Assembly: GCF_014229245.1 (NCBI RefSeq)
Contig: NZ_JAARZJ010000005.1
Coordinates: 62,001 to 126,000, forward strand
Source: Listeria farberi
Lineage (GTDB): Bacteria; Bacillota; Bacilli; Lactobacillales; Listeriaceae
Direction of reading: 5' to 3'
DNA length: 64,000 nt
Both the position numbers and the translations under genes were made by a program. Shown piece after piece: positions 30,525 through 41,326 of the stretch. The notes under the pieces were generated by a model. That model saw nothing but the letters and a program-made list of their open reading frames with translations. It was not told the DNA's origin and ran no database searches. How positions within the stretch are numbered: position 1 is the first letter of the stretch; each line of letters starts with the position of its first letter.

Positions 30525-31631
30525 GTGTCAAAGGTACTTAAATCTTTGCTGCTTACGGCACTACTTGGGGTTACCGGCCTTATAAGTGGTTGTGGTGACT
30601 TGACGGTACTTAATCCAAAAGGGCCAGTTGCTAAAGGTCAGTCGGACTTAATAATTTATTCGATTATATTTATGCTGGTTATTGTTTTGACGATTTTTGT
30701 ATTATTTACAATTATGTTGGTTAAATACCGCGAACGGAAAGACATTTCAAACTATGAGCCAGATATGCATGGTAGTAAAAAACTAGAAATTTTTTGGACA
30801 TTGATTCCAGTTGCTATCGTTATTGCTCTAGCTATTCCAACTGTAAAAACAATTTATGCAGGAGAAGAAGCGCCTAAAGTGACTTCGCATAAAGATCCAA
30901 TTGTTATTTATGCGACAAGTGCAGACTGGAAATGGATTTTTAGTTATCCAGATGAGTCAATTGAAACAGTGAACTATGTAAACATTCCAACAGACCGTCC
31001 TGTATTATTCAAATTAACTTCTGCAGATACGATGACAAGTTTTTGGGTACCACAATTAGGTGGACAAAAATACGCGATGTCAGGAATGACAATGAGTTTG
31101 TATTTACAAGCAGATGAAGTTGGTACGTATAAAGGTCGTAACGCAAACTTCAACGGTGAAGGTTTTGCGGATCAACGCTTTGATGTAATAGCTCAATCTG
31201 AAAAAGATTTTAAAAAATGGGCAAAAGAAACGAAAGCAAGCTCACCAGTTATTACACAAGACATATATGATCGTCTTTTAATTCCTGGAAGCTCTAAGAA
31301 AAAAACTTATTCTGGTACGCATTTAGCATTTGTTGATGTAGCAGCTGATCCAGAGTATGTTTTCTATGCCTACAAACGTTTTGGTTATGAGATGACAAAT
31401 CCACATAATCCAAACACAAAATCAACCATTTCTGATGAACCTATGCTTCCAGTTCGTCCTGTTACAGTAACTAATCCACAATTTGAGCGACATGATATGA
31501 AGCCACAAATTATTAAAAACGGCGAAGGTTACCATGAGGACAAACACCGCGAAGACGAAATGAAGAAAATGGAAGAAGATATTCAAACAAATGAATTTAA
31601 TAAAAAAGAATCGGATGACGCAGGGAACTAA
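30525..31631 (+). CDS. qoxA: Cytochrome aa3-type quinol oxidase subunit II
   Basis: 368 residues. An N-terminal signal helix ends in the lipobox LISGC, then two membrane helices, then a cupredoxin-like extracellular domain. The lipobox cysteine is the only Cys I find, so the CuA site of cytochrome c oxidases is absent, as expected for a quinol oxidase. The C-terminal tail is charged. GTG 30525 follows AGAGGGGAT. First of four tightly linked qox genes. Confidence 0.95.
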   Translation: MSKVLKSLLLTALLGVTGLISGCGDLTVLNPKGPVAKGQSDLIIYSIIFMLVIVLTIFVLFTIMLVKYRERKDISNYEPDMHGSKKLEIFWTLIPVAIVIALAIPTVKTIYAGEEAPKVTSHKDPIVIYATSADWKWIFSYPDESIETVNYVNIPTDRPVLFKLTSADTMTSFWVPQLGGQKYAMSGMTMSLYLQADEVGTYKGRNANFNGEGFADQRFDVIAQSEKDFKKWAKETKASSPVITQDIYDRLLIPGSSKKKTYSGTHLAFVDVAADPEYVFYAYKRFGYEMTNPHNPNTKSTISDEPMLPVRPVTVTNPQFERHDMKPQIIKNGEGYHEDKHREDEMKKMEEDIQTNEFNKKESDDAGN

Positions 31632-31647
31632 AGGGGGGACATAAGAC

Positions 31648-33627
31648 ATGAAATGGAATGAGTTTATCGTAACTGGCGACCCAATGATTTTAGGTGCACA
31701 GATATCTATCGTACTGGTAAGTATTGGTGTTGTTGCGTTACTAACTTATACAAAAAAATGGAAGTGGCTCATGAAAGAGTGGATTTCTTCCGTTGATCAT
31801 AAAAAAATTGGTATTATGTACTTGCTTGCTGCTGTCTTAATGTTTTTCCGTGGTGGTGTGGATGCGCTAATGATGCGTACCCAGCTCGCTTTACCGGACA
31901 TGAAATTTTTAGACGCACAGCATTACAATGAAGTATTTTCTACACATGGAACGATTATGATTTTATTTATGGCGATGCCGTTTATTATCGGATTGATGAA
32001 CATTGCAGTACCACTTCAAATTGGTGCGCGCGATGTAGCATTTCCATTTTTAAATAACTTGAGTTTTTGGACGTTCTTTATGGGAGCGATGCTATTTAAC
32101 TTATCATTCGTAATTGGTGGTTCGCCAGATGCTGGTTGGACAAACTATGCGCCACTTGCGACAGATTTTAGCGCTGGATATGGAATTAACTTCTATCTTC
32201 TAGGTGTTCAAATCGCTGGTATTGGTACGCTGATGACGGGGATTAACTTTTTCGTCACGATTTTACGAATGCGTACAAAAGGTATGACTTTGATGAAAAT
32301 GCCAATGTTTACTTGGTCTTCATTAATTACAAGTTTGATTATTATTTTCGCTTTCCCAGTTTTAACAATAGCGCTTGCACTAATGTCATTTGACCGATTG
32401 TTTGGGACAGCATTCTTCACGCTCACGAATGGCGGGCTCCCAATGATGTGGGCCAACTTGTTCTGGGTTTGGGGACATCCGGAAGTTTATATTGTTATTT
32501 TGCCAGCTTTCGGTATTTTCTCAGAAATTATCTCTACGTTCTCCAGGAAAAAATTATTCGGTTATCCGGCAATGGTTGCTGCGATGGTAGTTATTTCTTT
32601 ACTAAGTTTCCTAGTTTGGGTCCATCATTTCTTTACAATGGGTTCAGGAGCGCTTGTTAACTCCTTCTTCTCTATTACAACGATGATGATTGCGATTCCG
32701 ACGGGGATTAAAATATTCAACTGGCTCTTTACGATGTACAAAGGGCGAATAACCTTCACAACGCCAATGCTTTGGTCGCTTGCCTTTATCCCTAACTTTG
32801 TTGTTGGTGGGGTAACTGGTGTTATGCTTGCGATGGCTGCGGCCGATTATCAATATCACAATACGTATTTCTTAGTATCCCATTTCCATTACGTATTAAT
32901 TGCTGGAACCGTGTTCTCCTGCTTTGCCGGGCTTACATACTGGTATCCAAAAATGGTCGGTTACAGACTGAATGAAAAAATTGGTAAATGGTTTTTCTGG
33001 ATTTTTGTTGTTGGGTTTAACGTTTGTTTCTTCCCACAATATTTCTTAGGACTAGATGGTATGCCTCGTCGTATTTACACATACGTACAAGGCGATGGTT
33101 GGACAACGCTTAACTTTATTTCCACAGTGGGTGGATTCTTGATGGGTGTAGCATTCTTAGTTCTTTGCTACAACATTTACTACAGCCACAAAAATTCTAA
33201 ACGTGAAGTTACTGGTGATCCGTGGGATGCTCGTACGCTTGAGTGGGCTACAAGTTCTGCAGTTCCTCCAAAATATAACTTTGCTGTTTTACCAGAATGG
33301 AATGACTTGGATGATTTCTGGAATAGAAAACAAAATGGTAATCCATATGTAAATGATAAAAATTATAAACCAATCCATATGCCAAGCAATACAATGGTCG
33401 GGTTTGTAATGTCTGTCTTCTTCTTCATTGCAGGTTTCGGTTTAGTCTTTTACTGGTATTGGTTAGGAATTATTGGGCTTATTGGTATTTTAGGATGTAT
33501 GGTTTATCGTTCGTTCCAAAATAATGATGGCTACCATGTTGAAGTGGATGAAATTAAAGAAACAGAAGAACATAATGCGCGCGAACTTGCGACTGGTGTG
33601 AAGGAGGGGAACCCATGGAATCTGTAG
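31648..33627 (+). CDS. qoxB: Cytochrome aa3-type quinol oxidase subunit I
   Basis: 659 residues with about 14 membrane helices. Heme and copper ligands are visible: STHGTIMIL (heme a), [15 protein letters not shown] (CuB His and cross-linked Tyr), VHHFF (CuB His pair) and SHFHYVL (heme a3/a ligands). This catalytic subunit reduces oxygen to water and pumps protons. It lies 16 bp after qoxA and overlaps qoxC by 13 bp. Confidence 0.98.
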   Translation: MKWNEFIVTGDPMILGAQISIVLVSIGVVALLTYTKKWKWLMKEWISSVDHKKIGIMYLLAAVLMFFRGGVDALMMRTQLALPDMKFLDAQHYNEVFSTHGTIMILFMAMPFIIGLMNIAVPLQIGARDVAFPFLNNLSFWTFFMGAMLFNLSFVIGGSPDAGWTNYAPLATDFSAGYGINFYLLGVQIAGIGTLMTGINFFVTILRMRTKGMTLMKMPMFTWSSLITSLIIIFAFPVLTIALALMSFDRLFGTAFFTLTNGGLPMMWANLFWVWGHPEVYIVILPAFGIFSEIISTFSRKKLFGYPAMVAAMVVISLLSFLVWVHHFFTMGSGALVNSFFSITTMMIAIPTGIKIFNWLFTMYKGRITFTTPMLWSLAFIPNFVVGGVTGVMLAMAAADYQYHNTYFLVSHFHYVLIAGTVFSCFAGLTYWYPKMVGYRLNEKIGKWFFWIFVVGFNVCFFPQYFLGLDGMPRRIYTYVQGDGWTTLNFISTVGGFLMGVAFLVLCYNIYYSHKNSKREVTGDPWDARTLEWATSSAVPPKYNFAVLPEWNDLDDFWNRKQNGNPYVNDKNYKPIHMPSNTMVGFVMSVFFFIAGFGLVFYWYWLGIIGLIGILGCMVYRSFQNNDGYHVEVDEIKETEEHNARELATGVKEGNPWNL

Positions 33628-34226
33628 AAACAAATAAAAATCTACCAATTGAATATAGGTCTGAACAAGGTCGATTAAATATTCTTGGTTTCTGGATTTT
33701 CCTTGGCGCCGAAATCGCGCTGTTTGCGACGTTGTTTGCGACATACTTTGTTATGAGGAAGGCTGGCTCAAATGCGGGTCATCCACCAGCAGAAATGTTT
33801 GAGCTTTGGCTTGTCTTAATAATGACGTTTTTACTTTTAACAAGTAGTTTTACGTGTGGTCTAGCAATTGGTGAGATGCGTAAAGGTAATGTGAAAATGT
33901 TGACGATTTACTCGATTATCACATTGATTCTTGGTGCTGGATTTGTTGGTTTTGAGCTGTATGAATTTGCGCACTATGTGACAGAGGGTGTTACGATGCA
34001 AGTTGGTTCTTATTGGTCGGCATTCTTCGTTCTGCTTGGGACACATGGACTTCACGTAACAATCGGGATTTTCTGGATTAGTTTTATTTTAATTCAAATT
34101 AAAATGCATGGTTTGACGCCAAAAACAGCATCAAAAGTATTTATTTCCAGTTTATACTGGCATTTCCTTGATGTTGTGTGGATTTTCATTTTCACCGGTG
34201 TCTATTTGCTAGGGATGGTGAACTAA
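33615..34226 (+). CDS. qoxC: Cytochrome aa3-type quinol oxidase subunit III
   Basis: 203 residues with five membrane helices, the COX3 family. [11 protein letters not shown] and the terminal [18 protein letters not shown] are the family signatures. The start ATG 33615 follows GAAGGAGGGGAACCC inside the qoxB end, implying coupled translation. Confidence 0.97.
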   Translation: MESVETNKNLPIEYRSEQGRLNILGFWIFLGAEIALFATLFATYFVMRKAGSNAGHPPAEMFELWLVLIMTFLLLTSSFTCGLAIGEMRKGNVKMLTIYSIITLILGAGFVGFELYEFAHYVTEGVTMQVGSYWSAFFVLLGTHGLHVTIGIFWISFILIQIKMHGLTPKTASKVFISSLYWHFLDVVWIFIFTGVYLLGMVN

Positions 34227-34227
34227 T

Positions 34228-34560
34228 ATGACACAAAATAATAAACCAAATGCAGCACATGCTGAAGATGGCATTCCTTGGAAACATATTATTGGCTTTG
34301 CGCTATCTGTTATTTTAACGCTTCTAGCAGTCTGGGTGGCTCTTTATTCAACGCTAACAACAAATGTTAAGGTAGTTATTATTTTCATCTTTGCGTTCAT
34401 TCAGGCAGCCCTACAGCTTCTGATGTTCATGCACATGACAGAAGGCCGCGATGGCAAAATTCAAATTGGTAATATTTTATTCGCAGCTCTTATTGCGATT
34501 ATCGTAGTTATTGGTTCTTATTGGGTAATGGAAATTGGCCATATGAATCACTTGTTATAG
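34228..34560 (+). CDS. qoxD: Cytochrome aa3-type quinol oxidase subunit IV
   Basis: 110 residues with three membrane helices, matching the COX4/CyoD type subunit (HIIGFALSVILTLLAVWVAL, FAFIQAALQLLMFMHMTE). It stabilises the oxidase. It begins one base after the qoxC stop region and is followed by a terminator, closing the operon. Confidence 0.96.
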   Translation: MTQNNKPNAAHAEDGIPWKHIIGFALSVILTLLAVWVALYSTLTTNVKVVIIFIFAFIQAALQLLMFMHMTEGRDGKIQIGNILFAALIAIIVVIGSYWVMEIGHMNHLL

Positions 34561-34567
34561 TTTTTTA

Positions 34568-34605
34568 AAACTGGTATGGAATTCATTTTCTGTGCCAGTT
34601 TTTTT
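34568..34605 (+). terminator. Terminator after qoxD
   Basis: AACTGG pairs with CCAGTT (extended by TA/TG pairs and an inner AATTC region), followed by TTTTTTT. Confidence 0.78.
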
Positions 34606-34654
34606 CATTTTTAAAGGGTTTAGGGGCTCTTTAAAAAAAATTTCAAATTATTGC

Positions 34655-34685
34655 TTGCTCTGTAATGCATTACATGTTCTATAGT
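34655..34685 (+). promoter_or_regulatory. Promoter of bglA with an embedded 14-bp palindromic operator
   Basis: TTGCTC (34655-34660) and TATAGT (34680-34685) flank the perfect palindrome TGTAATGCATTACA (34661-34674). A repressor bound there would block RNA polymerase. The regulator is not adjacent and is unknown. Confidence 0.6.
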
Positions 34686-34708
34686 AAAGAAGTAAATTAT
34701 ATTTGTGA

Positions 34709-36157
<1,449 letters not shown>

Positions 36158-36165
36158 TATATCAG

Positions 36166-36200
36166 AAACCCCCACTTTCATCATCGAAAGTGGGGGTTTT
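36166..36200. terminator. Bidirectional terminator after bglA
   Basis: AAACCCCCACTTTC pairs with GAAAGTGGGGGTTTT; flanked by A and T residues, serving bglA (+) and the convergent C39-like gene (-). Confidence 0.92.
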
Positions 36201-36203
36201 ATT

Positions 36204-37025
36204 TTAATATGAAATCGCACGTTTAGCTTGTTTGCTCCAACAAGTATTAAAATAACTTTGCGAAATTCGCGCATTTTTTTGACCAGACCAGCTGTCATTA
36301 TAGTAAAAATTGTTTTTATCATAACCGGTAATAGTGATTGCGTGAACGGAAAAACCATGAAAATTACTAACCCAAGCTACAACCGGACGTTTTTTATTCA
36401 GCTGATTTTTAATACCAGACAAATTCGTTCCGGTCATATTTTTTGCTGAACCAGTATATTTTTTTACTTGATTCACTAAAGCAGGAGGATAAATCGTCCA
36501 GCCACTCTTAGAAAAAGGATTCCCAACAAAACCATAGTTTGGGTTGGATTTATGACGTTTCATTTCTTTAGCAAGTTTGACTTTATCGACATTTTTCCCA
36601 GCATAGCGTAGCATCATCGCAATATTTGTGATTTCGCAGCCAGTTGGTAATTGTGGGCGCTGAACGATTAAAGGTACGTTCATTTGCACAATTTTTGATG
36701 TGGTTGGCGTTTTAGCTGGTGCTCCAGTGGCAGCTTTTACGTATTTCCCAGATACATAGCCGTTTTTCCCTTTAAAACTAAATCGATACCAGTTGTTAGA
36801 TGTTTTTGCGATTGCTTTGAATTTTGTATTATTCTTTAGCCAGCCAATAACTTTCCCAGAAGTCGCATTAGTCGAACGAACATTAAGGCTTGCAGTTGTT
36901 ACCATTTGCTTATTAATCACAGTCTCCTTTGCCGCCGCCTGACCAGCTGTAGAAACACTAAATACACTGAATACCAAACCAAGAACAAGTATCCATTTCC
37001 CCCATTTACTAAAAAAAGTCCCCAT
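36204..37025 (-). CDS. Secreted SH3-domain protein with C39-like peptidase domain
   Basis: 273 residues. A signal peptide spans residues 1-32 (hydrophobic core then STAGQAAA). A bacterial SH3 domain follows at about 40-98 (SLNVRSTNATSGKVIGWL, WYRFSFKGKNGYVSGKYV). A C39_2 cysteine-peptidase-like domain runs from about 115, with Cys130 in LPTGCEITN, a His in FSVHAITITGYD and Asp in YYNDSW. It is probably exported and bound to the cell wall; the substrate is unknown. It runs opposite to its neighbours. Confidence 0.82.
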   Translation of the reverse strand: MGTFFSKWGKWILVLGLVFSVFSVSTAGQAAAKETVINKQMVTTASLNVRSTNATSGKVIGWLKNNTKFKAIAKTSNNWYRFSFKGKNGYVSGKYVKAATGAPAKTPTTSKIVQMNVPLIVQRPQLPTGCEITNIAMMLRYAGKNVDKVKLAKEMKRHKSNPNYGFVGNPFSKSGWTIYPPALVNQVKKYTGSAKNMTGTNLSGIKNQLNKKRPVVAWVSNFHGFSVHAITITGYDKNNFYYNDSWSGQKNARISQSYFNTCWSKQAKRAISY

Positions 37026-37082
37026 TATATCCCCCTTTGATACAGATTACTTATGTATACCCTGTTTTAGAAAAAATAAAAA

Positions 37083-37098
37083 AAGAAAACGCTTGCAT
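37083..37098. promoter_or_regulatory. Candidate cre site overlapping the -35 of the GntR/PTS promoter
   Basis: AAGAAAACGCTTGCAT fits the degenerate CcpA cre pattern and overlaps TTGCAT, the -35 element, so CcpA binding would block transcription on preferred sugars. Confidence 0.65.
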
Positions 37099-37121
37099 AT
37101 ATGTAATGACCGTGGTACTAT
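37093..37121 (+). promoter_or_regulatory. Promoter of the gntR-mannose-class PTS operon
   Basis: TTGCAT (37093-37098) and TACTAT (37116-37121) with a 17-base spacer, about 150 bases before the GntR gene. Two operator-like repeats lie downstream of it. Confidence 0.7.
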
Positions 37122-37128
37122 AAAAATG

Positions 37129-37144
37129 AACTTAACGTGTTAAC
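37129..37144 (+). repeat. Operator-like direct repeat, copy 1
   Basis: AACTTAACGTGTTAAC, just downstream of the promoter. An identical 16-base copy is at 37225; a related TTAACGCGTTAA palindrome is at 40261. Likely bound by the adjacent GntR/UTRA regulator. Confidence 0.65.
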
Positions 37145-37224
37145 CGGTTATTAATAAAAAGTTCAGTGATAGCAAGTAAATTCTTGTTTGCAATCAAAAA
37201 ATTATCATGGTACCATTAACCTAA

Positions 37225-37240
37225 AACTTAACGTGTTAAC
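37225..37240 (+). repeat. Operator-like direct repeat, copy 2
   Basis: AACTTAACGTGTTAAC again, 96 bp from copy 1 and 29 bp before the GntR start codon. Confidence 0.65.
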
Positions 37241-37268
37241 GCGCGGGATGCTTTAGGGGGAATTTGTT

Positions 37269-38009
37269 ATGGCAGAACCAAAATACGCAATTATAATCAA
37301 TGATATTAAGCGATTAATTAATGACGGAACTTTTAAGCCAGGAGAAAAAATTTATTCAGAAGATGAACTAAAAAAGAAATACAATGTTAGTAATACAACG
37401 GTGGTTCGCGCTTTACATGAATTAGTAAGAGCCGGGATTTTAGCTCGTTACCAAGGAAAAGGCACATACGTGAGTAAGTCTATTATTAACGAAGAAGTTA
37501 TTTTTAATGAATATACGACAGTGCCAAACGGAAGATTCAATCGTAAAACAAAAATTACTAACGAACATACAAAAGTAGTTGCAATAAATGAAATTCAGGA
37601 TGCCCGAATTGCTAAAAAATTGCAAATCTCCCCTGAAAATATGATTGTTCATTTTCAACGAATCCGTCTTATTGATGATGTACCTTGGACAGTACAAAAC
37701 AACTATATGGCAAAATCCAATTTAATCAACGTAGACTTAACGAATCTTGAGAGGTTTAATTCTTTATCTGAAGTTATTAAAGAGCTTTATGGTATTAATA
37801 TACTGCATGAAGCGATGAAAGAGAGAATTCAAGTCGAATTTCCCGTAAAAGACAAAAATAATTTCAAATTACTCGAAATTGACTCCGAATTACCACTTTA
37901 TCACATTGAAAGAATAACTTATGTGCCAGAGGGACAACCTTATGAATATATTGAAAGCTACTTACGGCATAATTTTTACTCTATTGAAATTGAAAAGAAA
38001 AAACAATAG
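37269..38009 (+). CDS. GntR-family regulator with UTRA sensor domain
   Basis: 246 residues. A GntR winged helix occupies residues 1-75 (FKPGEKIYSEDELKKKYNVSNTTVVRALHELVRAGIL and YQGKGTYVSKS). The UTRA ligand domain follows, with the IVHFQRIRLIDDVPWTVQNNYM and LYHIERITYVPEGQPYEYIESYLR patterns that bind phosphorylated sugars. It heads the mannose-class PTS operon and probably autoregulates it through the two upstream repeats. The inducer is unknown; an amino sugar is possible given the SIS gene downstream. Confidence 0.9.
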   Translation: MAEPKYAIIINDIKRLINDGTFKPGEKIYSEDELKKKYNVSNTTVVRALHELVRAGILARYQGKGTYVSKSIINEEVIFNEYTTVPNGRFNRKTKITNEHTKVVAINEIQDARIAKKLQISPENMIVHFQRIRLIDDVPWTVQNNYMAKSNLINVDLTNLERFNSLSEVIKELYGINILHEAMKERIQVEFPVKDKNNFKLLEIDSELPLYHIERITYVPEGQPYEYIESYLRHNFYSIEIEKKKQ

Positions 38010-38024
38010 AAGGGAGTTAATTAC

Positions 38025-38426
38025 TTGGAATATATTATCGCAGCTCATGGCCGGTACGCGCAGGAAGTGAAAAATAGCTGTCAAATGATTACCGGTCAAA
38101 CAACCAATATTTCACCTATTACTTTTACTGAAGAAATGGGGGTGACGGATGTATTAGATGCCTACACGGCTGTTTATTCACCTGGAAATGAAACCGCTAT
38201 CATAGTTGATATTGTTGGTGGGACACCGTGTAATGCGGCTCAAATATTTAGTGCGCAACATCCAGAAGTCAAAGTTATATCAGGTTTGTCGCTAGGATTA
38301 ATCATTCCACTTAGCCTTGGAGAAAGTTTGGAGGGAGCGATGCTTGGTGCAAAAGAAAATACTCAATTTGTGGAATTAAAAGCGAGTCATACGATAGTAA
38401 GTGACGATGGGGAGGAAGAGGACTGA
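38025..38426 (+). CDS. PTS EIIA component, mannose/fructose/sorbose class
   Basis: 133 residues, TTG start at 38025 with AGGGAG upstream. The phosphorylated histidine is His8 in YIIAAHGRYAQE; VDIVGGTPCNAAQ is the second family marker. It accepts phosphate from HPr and passes it to the separate EIIB encoded next. The stop overlaps the EIIB start. Confidence 0.93.
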   Translation: MEYIIAAHGRYAQEVKNSCQMITGQTTNISPITFTEEMGVTDVLDAYTAVYSPGNETAIIVDIVGGTPCNAAQIFSAQHPEVKVISGLSLGLIIPLSLGESLEGAMLGAKENTQFVELKASHTIVSDDGEEED

Positions 38427-38917
38427 TGGGAAGCAACGGAATTAAACACGTACGCGTAGATGAGAGACTAATTCACGGACAAGTAGCAACAATGTGGACC
38501 AATACTATAAAAGCAACGCGAATCATGATTGTTGATGATGCGGTTGTGAAAAATGAAATGGAAAAAATTGCCTTAAAAACCGCAGTGCCAGCTGGTGTTA
38601 AATTAAGCATTTTGACAGTAAAAGGTGCAGCAACTAATATTAATAACGGCAAATATGTAGGTCAACAAGTTTTCTTAATTGTAAAATCACCTCGTGCTCT
38701 TCGCGGATTAGTGGATGCGGGCGTAGAACTTTCCCAAATCAATGTTGGAAATATGTCGACTAAAGCAGGGAGCCATCAAATCAAAAAATCAGTAAGCGTG
38801 ACAGATGAAAATTTGGAAGATTTTGATTATTTATCTCAAAAAGGCATAAAAATCACTGCTCAAATGGTTCCGAGTGAAGATGCGGTCGAATTTGCAAGTT
38901 TATTAAAAAATAAGTAA
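38426..38917 (+). CDS. PTS EIIB component, mannose/fructose/sorbose class
   Basis: 163 residues with the typical VRVDERLIHGQVATMW, whose histidine carries the phosphate in this class (not cysteine). Hydrophilic, cytoplasmic. The ATG overlaps the EIIA stop (TGATG), implying coupled translation; EIIC begins 18 bp later. Confidence 0.95.
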   Translation: MGSNGIKHVRVDERLIHGQVATMWTNTIKATRIMIVDDAVVKNEMEKIALKTAVPAGVKLSILTVKGAATNINNGKYVGQQVFLIVKSPRALRGLVDAGVELSQINVGNMSTKAGSHQIKKSVSVTDENLEDFDYLSQKGIKITAQMVPSEDAVEFASLLKNK

Positions 38918-38935
38918 TAAGAAGGGAGAACTACA

Positions 38936-39739
38936 ATGGATTTAGCAGTTTGGCAGATTATATTGTTAGTTATACTCGCAGCTTGTACCATTCTTGATGC
39001 TTTAACTTTAGTAATTGGGCTTAATTTCCCTGTAATAACAGGAACGCTCGCTGGAATCATTATGGGTGACATGGTGCTCGGACTTGCGATTGGGGCAACT
39101 TTACAGCTGATGGTTCTAGGTGTCGGTACATACGGCGGCGCGTCGATTCCTGACTTTACAACAGGAGCAATTGTAGGAACAGTATTTGCTGTTTTATCTG
39201 GTCAAGATGCGGAATTTGCAATTGGACTTGCAATTCCAGTGGGGCTTTTAATGGTTCAATTAGATATTTTAGCAAGATTTACTAATACGTTTTTCTTGCA
39301 CCGGATTGATTCGAACATTGCTTCGGGAAATATCTCAGCAGTTAAAAGGAACATTTGGTATGGGGCGCTACCATGGGCTTTATCACGGGCTGTTCCAGTA
39401 TTTATCATGTTGACTTTCGGACAAAGCGTAGTTGATTTCATTCTTAATGAGATTCCAGAATGGCTGATGGGTGGACTTCGGGTAGCTGGTGGTATTCTTC
39501 CGGTAGTTGGTATCGCGATTCTCCTTCGTTACTTACCGACAAACAAATTCGTTGCCTATTTAATCATTGGTTTTGTAGCAGCTGCCTATCTAAAAGTACC
39601 AATGCTAGGTGTCGCACTAATTGGTGTAGCTTTGGCAATCATCTACTTCAAACAAAATTTCAAAAATCCAGTGGCTGTAGGGGCAAATGGCGCAGCACTA
39701 GTTGGGGAGGAGAATGAAGATGGCGAATACGAAGACTGA
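38936..39739 (+). CDS. PTS EIIC component, mannose/fructose/sorbose class
   Basis: 267 residues, mostly hydrophobic, with GATLQLMVLGVGTYGGASIPDF and the later GGLRVAGGILPVVGIAILLRYLP segments typical of this EIIC family. With EIID it forms the membrane channel. AGAAGGGAG precedes ATG 38936. The last 20 bp overlap EIID. Confidence 0.94.
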   Translation: MDLAVWQIILLVILAACTILDALTLVIGLNFPVITGTLAGIIMGDMVLGLAIGATLQLMVLGVGTYGGASIPDFTTGAIVGTVFAVLSGQDAEFAIGLAIPVGLLMVQLDILARFTNTFFLHRIDSNIASGNISAVKRNIWYGALPWALSRAVPVFIMLTFGQSVVDFILNEIPEWLMGGLRVAGGILPVVGIAILLRYLPTNKFVAYLIIGFVAAAYLKVPMLGVALIGVALAIIYFKQNFKNPVAVGANGAALVGEENEDGEYED

Positions 39740-40541
39740 GCAGGATTTTGAGAAAGTCCTCAAAAGACGCGATTTAATAGCAGCAAACTTTCGTTGGTTG
39801 TTTGCCAGCCAAATCTGTTGGAACTATGAACGTATGATGTCGACTGGATATCTTTATAGTATTTTGCCAACGCTTCGGAAGCTCTATAAAACGGATGATG
39901 ACTTAAAAGATATGATGAATATGCATAACCAATTTTTCAATACGAATCCTATGGTCGGCGGTTTGATTCTAGGGATGGATATGGCGATTGAAGAACGAGA
40001 AAAGAAAGCAGCAAAAGAAGTTGTAACTGGATTGAAAACTGGTTTAATGGGACCTTTTGCTGGTGTTGGTGATACGATTTTTGGTGTTATTTTGCCAACC
40101 ATTTTTGGATCAATTGCAGCGTATATGGGGCTTCAAGGTAATGTGACGGGTGTGGTTATTTGGGTATTGGTTAATATTTTAGTTGTAGGAGCTAGATTCA
40201 CCTTACTTCCATTAGGTTATAAGCAGGGTGCGAAACTAGTAACCGAATTCGCGGACAGACTTAACGCGTTAACCGATGCGGCAATTTTACTGGGAGTTAC
40301 AGTCGTCGGAGCGTTAATACCAACCGTAATTAAAGCAACTGTTCCTTTCGTTTATAAGTCAGGGAAAGTAGAACTTAAAATGCAAGATATGCTCGATCAA
40401 ATCATGCCTTCCCTCGTTCCAGTTTTACTCGTGGCTCTAATCTATGCACTTTTAGGCCATAAAAAAATGACATCTACGAAGGCAATATTATTAGTAATGG
40501 TTATCGCGATTATTTTATTTAACCTAAAAATTCTAGGTTAA
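39720..40541 (+). CDS. PTS EIID component, mannose/fructose/sorbose class
   Basis: About 273 residues. Family markers are SQICWNYERMMSTGYLYSILPTLRKLY, NTNPMVGGLILGMDMAIEE and TGLMGPFAGVGDTIFGVILPTIFGSIAAY. ATG 39720 is preferred because GGAGG lies about 9 bases upstream; in-frame TTG 39702 and ATG 39714 put that site inside or too near. An operator-like TTAACGCGTTAA palindrome lies inside the gene at 40261. Confidence 0.93.
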   Translation: MANTKTEQDFEKVLKRRDLIAANFRWLFASQICWNYERMMSTGYLYSILPTLRKLYKTDDDLKDMMNMHNQFFNTNPMVGGLILGMDMAIEEREKKAAKEVVTGLKTGLMGPFAGVGDTIFGVILPTIFGSIAAYMGLQGNVTGVVIWVLVNILVVGARFTLLPLGYKQGAKLVTEFADRLNALTDAAILLGVTVVGALIPTVIKATVPFVYKSGKVELKMQDMLDQIMPSLVPVLLVALIYALLGHKKMTSTKAILLVMVIAIILFNLKILG

Positions 40542-40568
40542 AATATAAAAATTGGAGGAATAGACAAA

Positions 40569-41273
40569 ATGGGCTTAACATTTTTTGACAAAGCACGTGA
40601 ATTAACAGAGGAACTAGAACAAACGCAGGCAAAAAGTATTCATCAAGCGGCAAAACTAGTGGCAGACAGTATTATGAATGATGGGATTATTCAAGCATTT
40701 GGTAGCGGGCACTCTTATGCAGCAGCAATTGAAGTATGTGGAAGAGCTGGAGGACTTATTCCGTCAAAAGTTATTATGGATCCCGCGGGTGGCTACTATG
40801 AATCTATTGAGGGCGTTGGTTCCTTGCTTACTCATAGATTACAAGCAAAACCAAATGATATCTTCTTTCTTATCTCTAATTCGGGGCGTAATCCGATGGG
40901 AATCGAGCTTGCAGAATGGATTAAATCACAGGGTTGTAAATTAATTGTTGTAACAGCGCTTGATGCCTCGCAAACAGCAACTTCAAGACACTCTTCTGGG
41001 AAACTGTTGTACGAGTTTGCGGATGTTATTTTAGATAATCGTTCGGTCCAAGGGGATGCGGCACTTGAACTAGACGGTTTAGAAGGAAAAGTTTGTGGCA
41101 CATCATCATTCTCAGCTGTTCTGCTTCTTCAACAGACAATCTATGAAGCAGTGGAACTTATGCTTGAAAAAGGCTATACGCCCCCTGTTTATCGTAGTGC
41201 AAATATTGATGGTGGCTACGAATACAATTTTGCGATTGAAGATAAATTCGCTGATCGGATTTTCCATTTATAA
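40569..41273 (+). CDS. SIS-domain sugar-phosphate isomerase-like protein (UPF0309 type)
   Basis: 234 residues, one SIS domain. [23 protein letters not shown] and [33 protein letters not shown] carry the phosphate-binding Ser/Thr loops. Relatives are often found beside amino-sugar genes, so a role in processing the phosphosugar imported by the preceding PTS is likely, but the reaction is not known. GGAGGA precedes ATG; a terminator follows. Confidence 0.85.
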   Translation: MGLTFFDKARELTEELEQTQAKSIHQAAKLVADSIMNDGIIQAFGSGHSYAAAIEVCGRAGGLIPSKVIMDPAGGYYESIEGVGSLLTHRLQAKPNDIFFLISNSGRNPMGIELAEWIKSQGCKLIVVTALDASQTATSRHSSGKLLYEFADVILDNRSVQGDAALELDGLEGKVCGTSSFSAVLLLQQTIYEAVELMLEKGYTPPVYRSANIDGGYEYNFAIEDKFADRIFHL

Positions 41274-41283
41274 TAAAAATGGG

Positions 41284-41315
41284 CGCGAAAATAAATATTA
41301 TTTTCGCGCTTTTTG
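41284..41315 (+). terminator. Terminator after the mannose-class PTS operon
   Basis: GCGCGAAAATAA pairs perfectly with TTATTTTCGCGC, followed by TTTTT. It lies directly before the cutC ribosome site, so cutC may depend on read-through. Confidence 0.85.
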
Positions 41316-41326
41316 GAGGGTAGATG

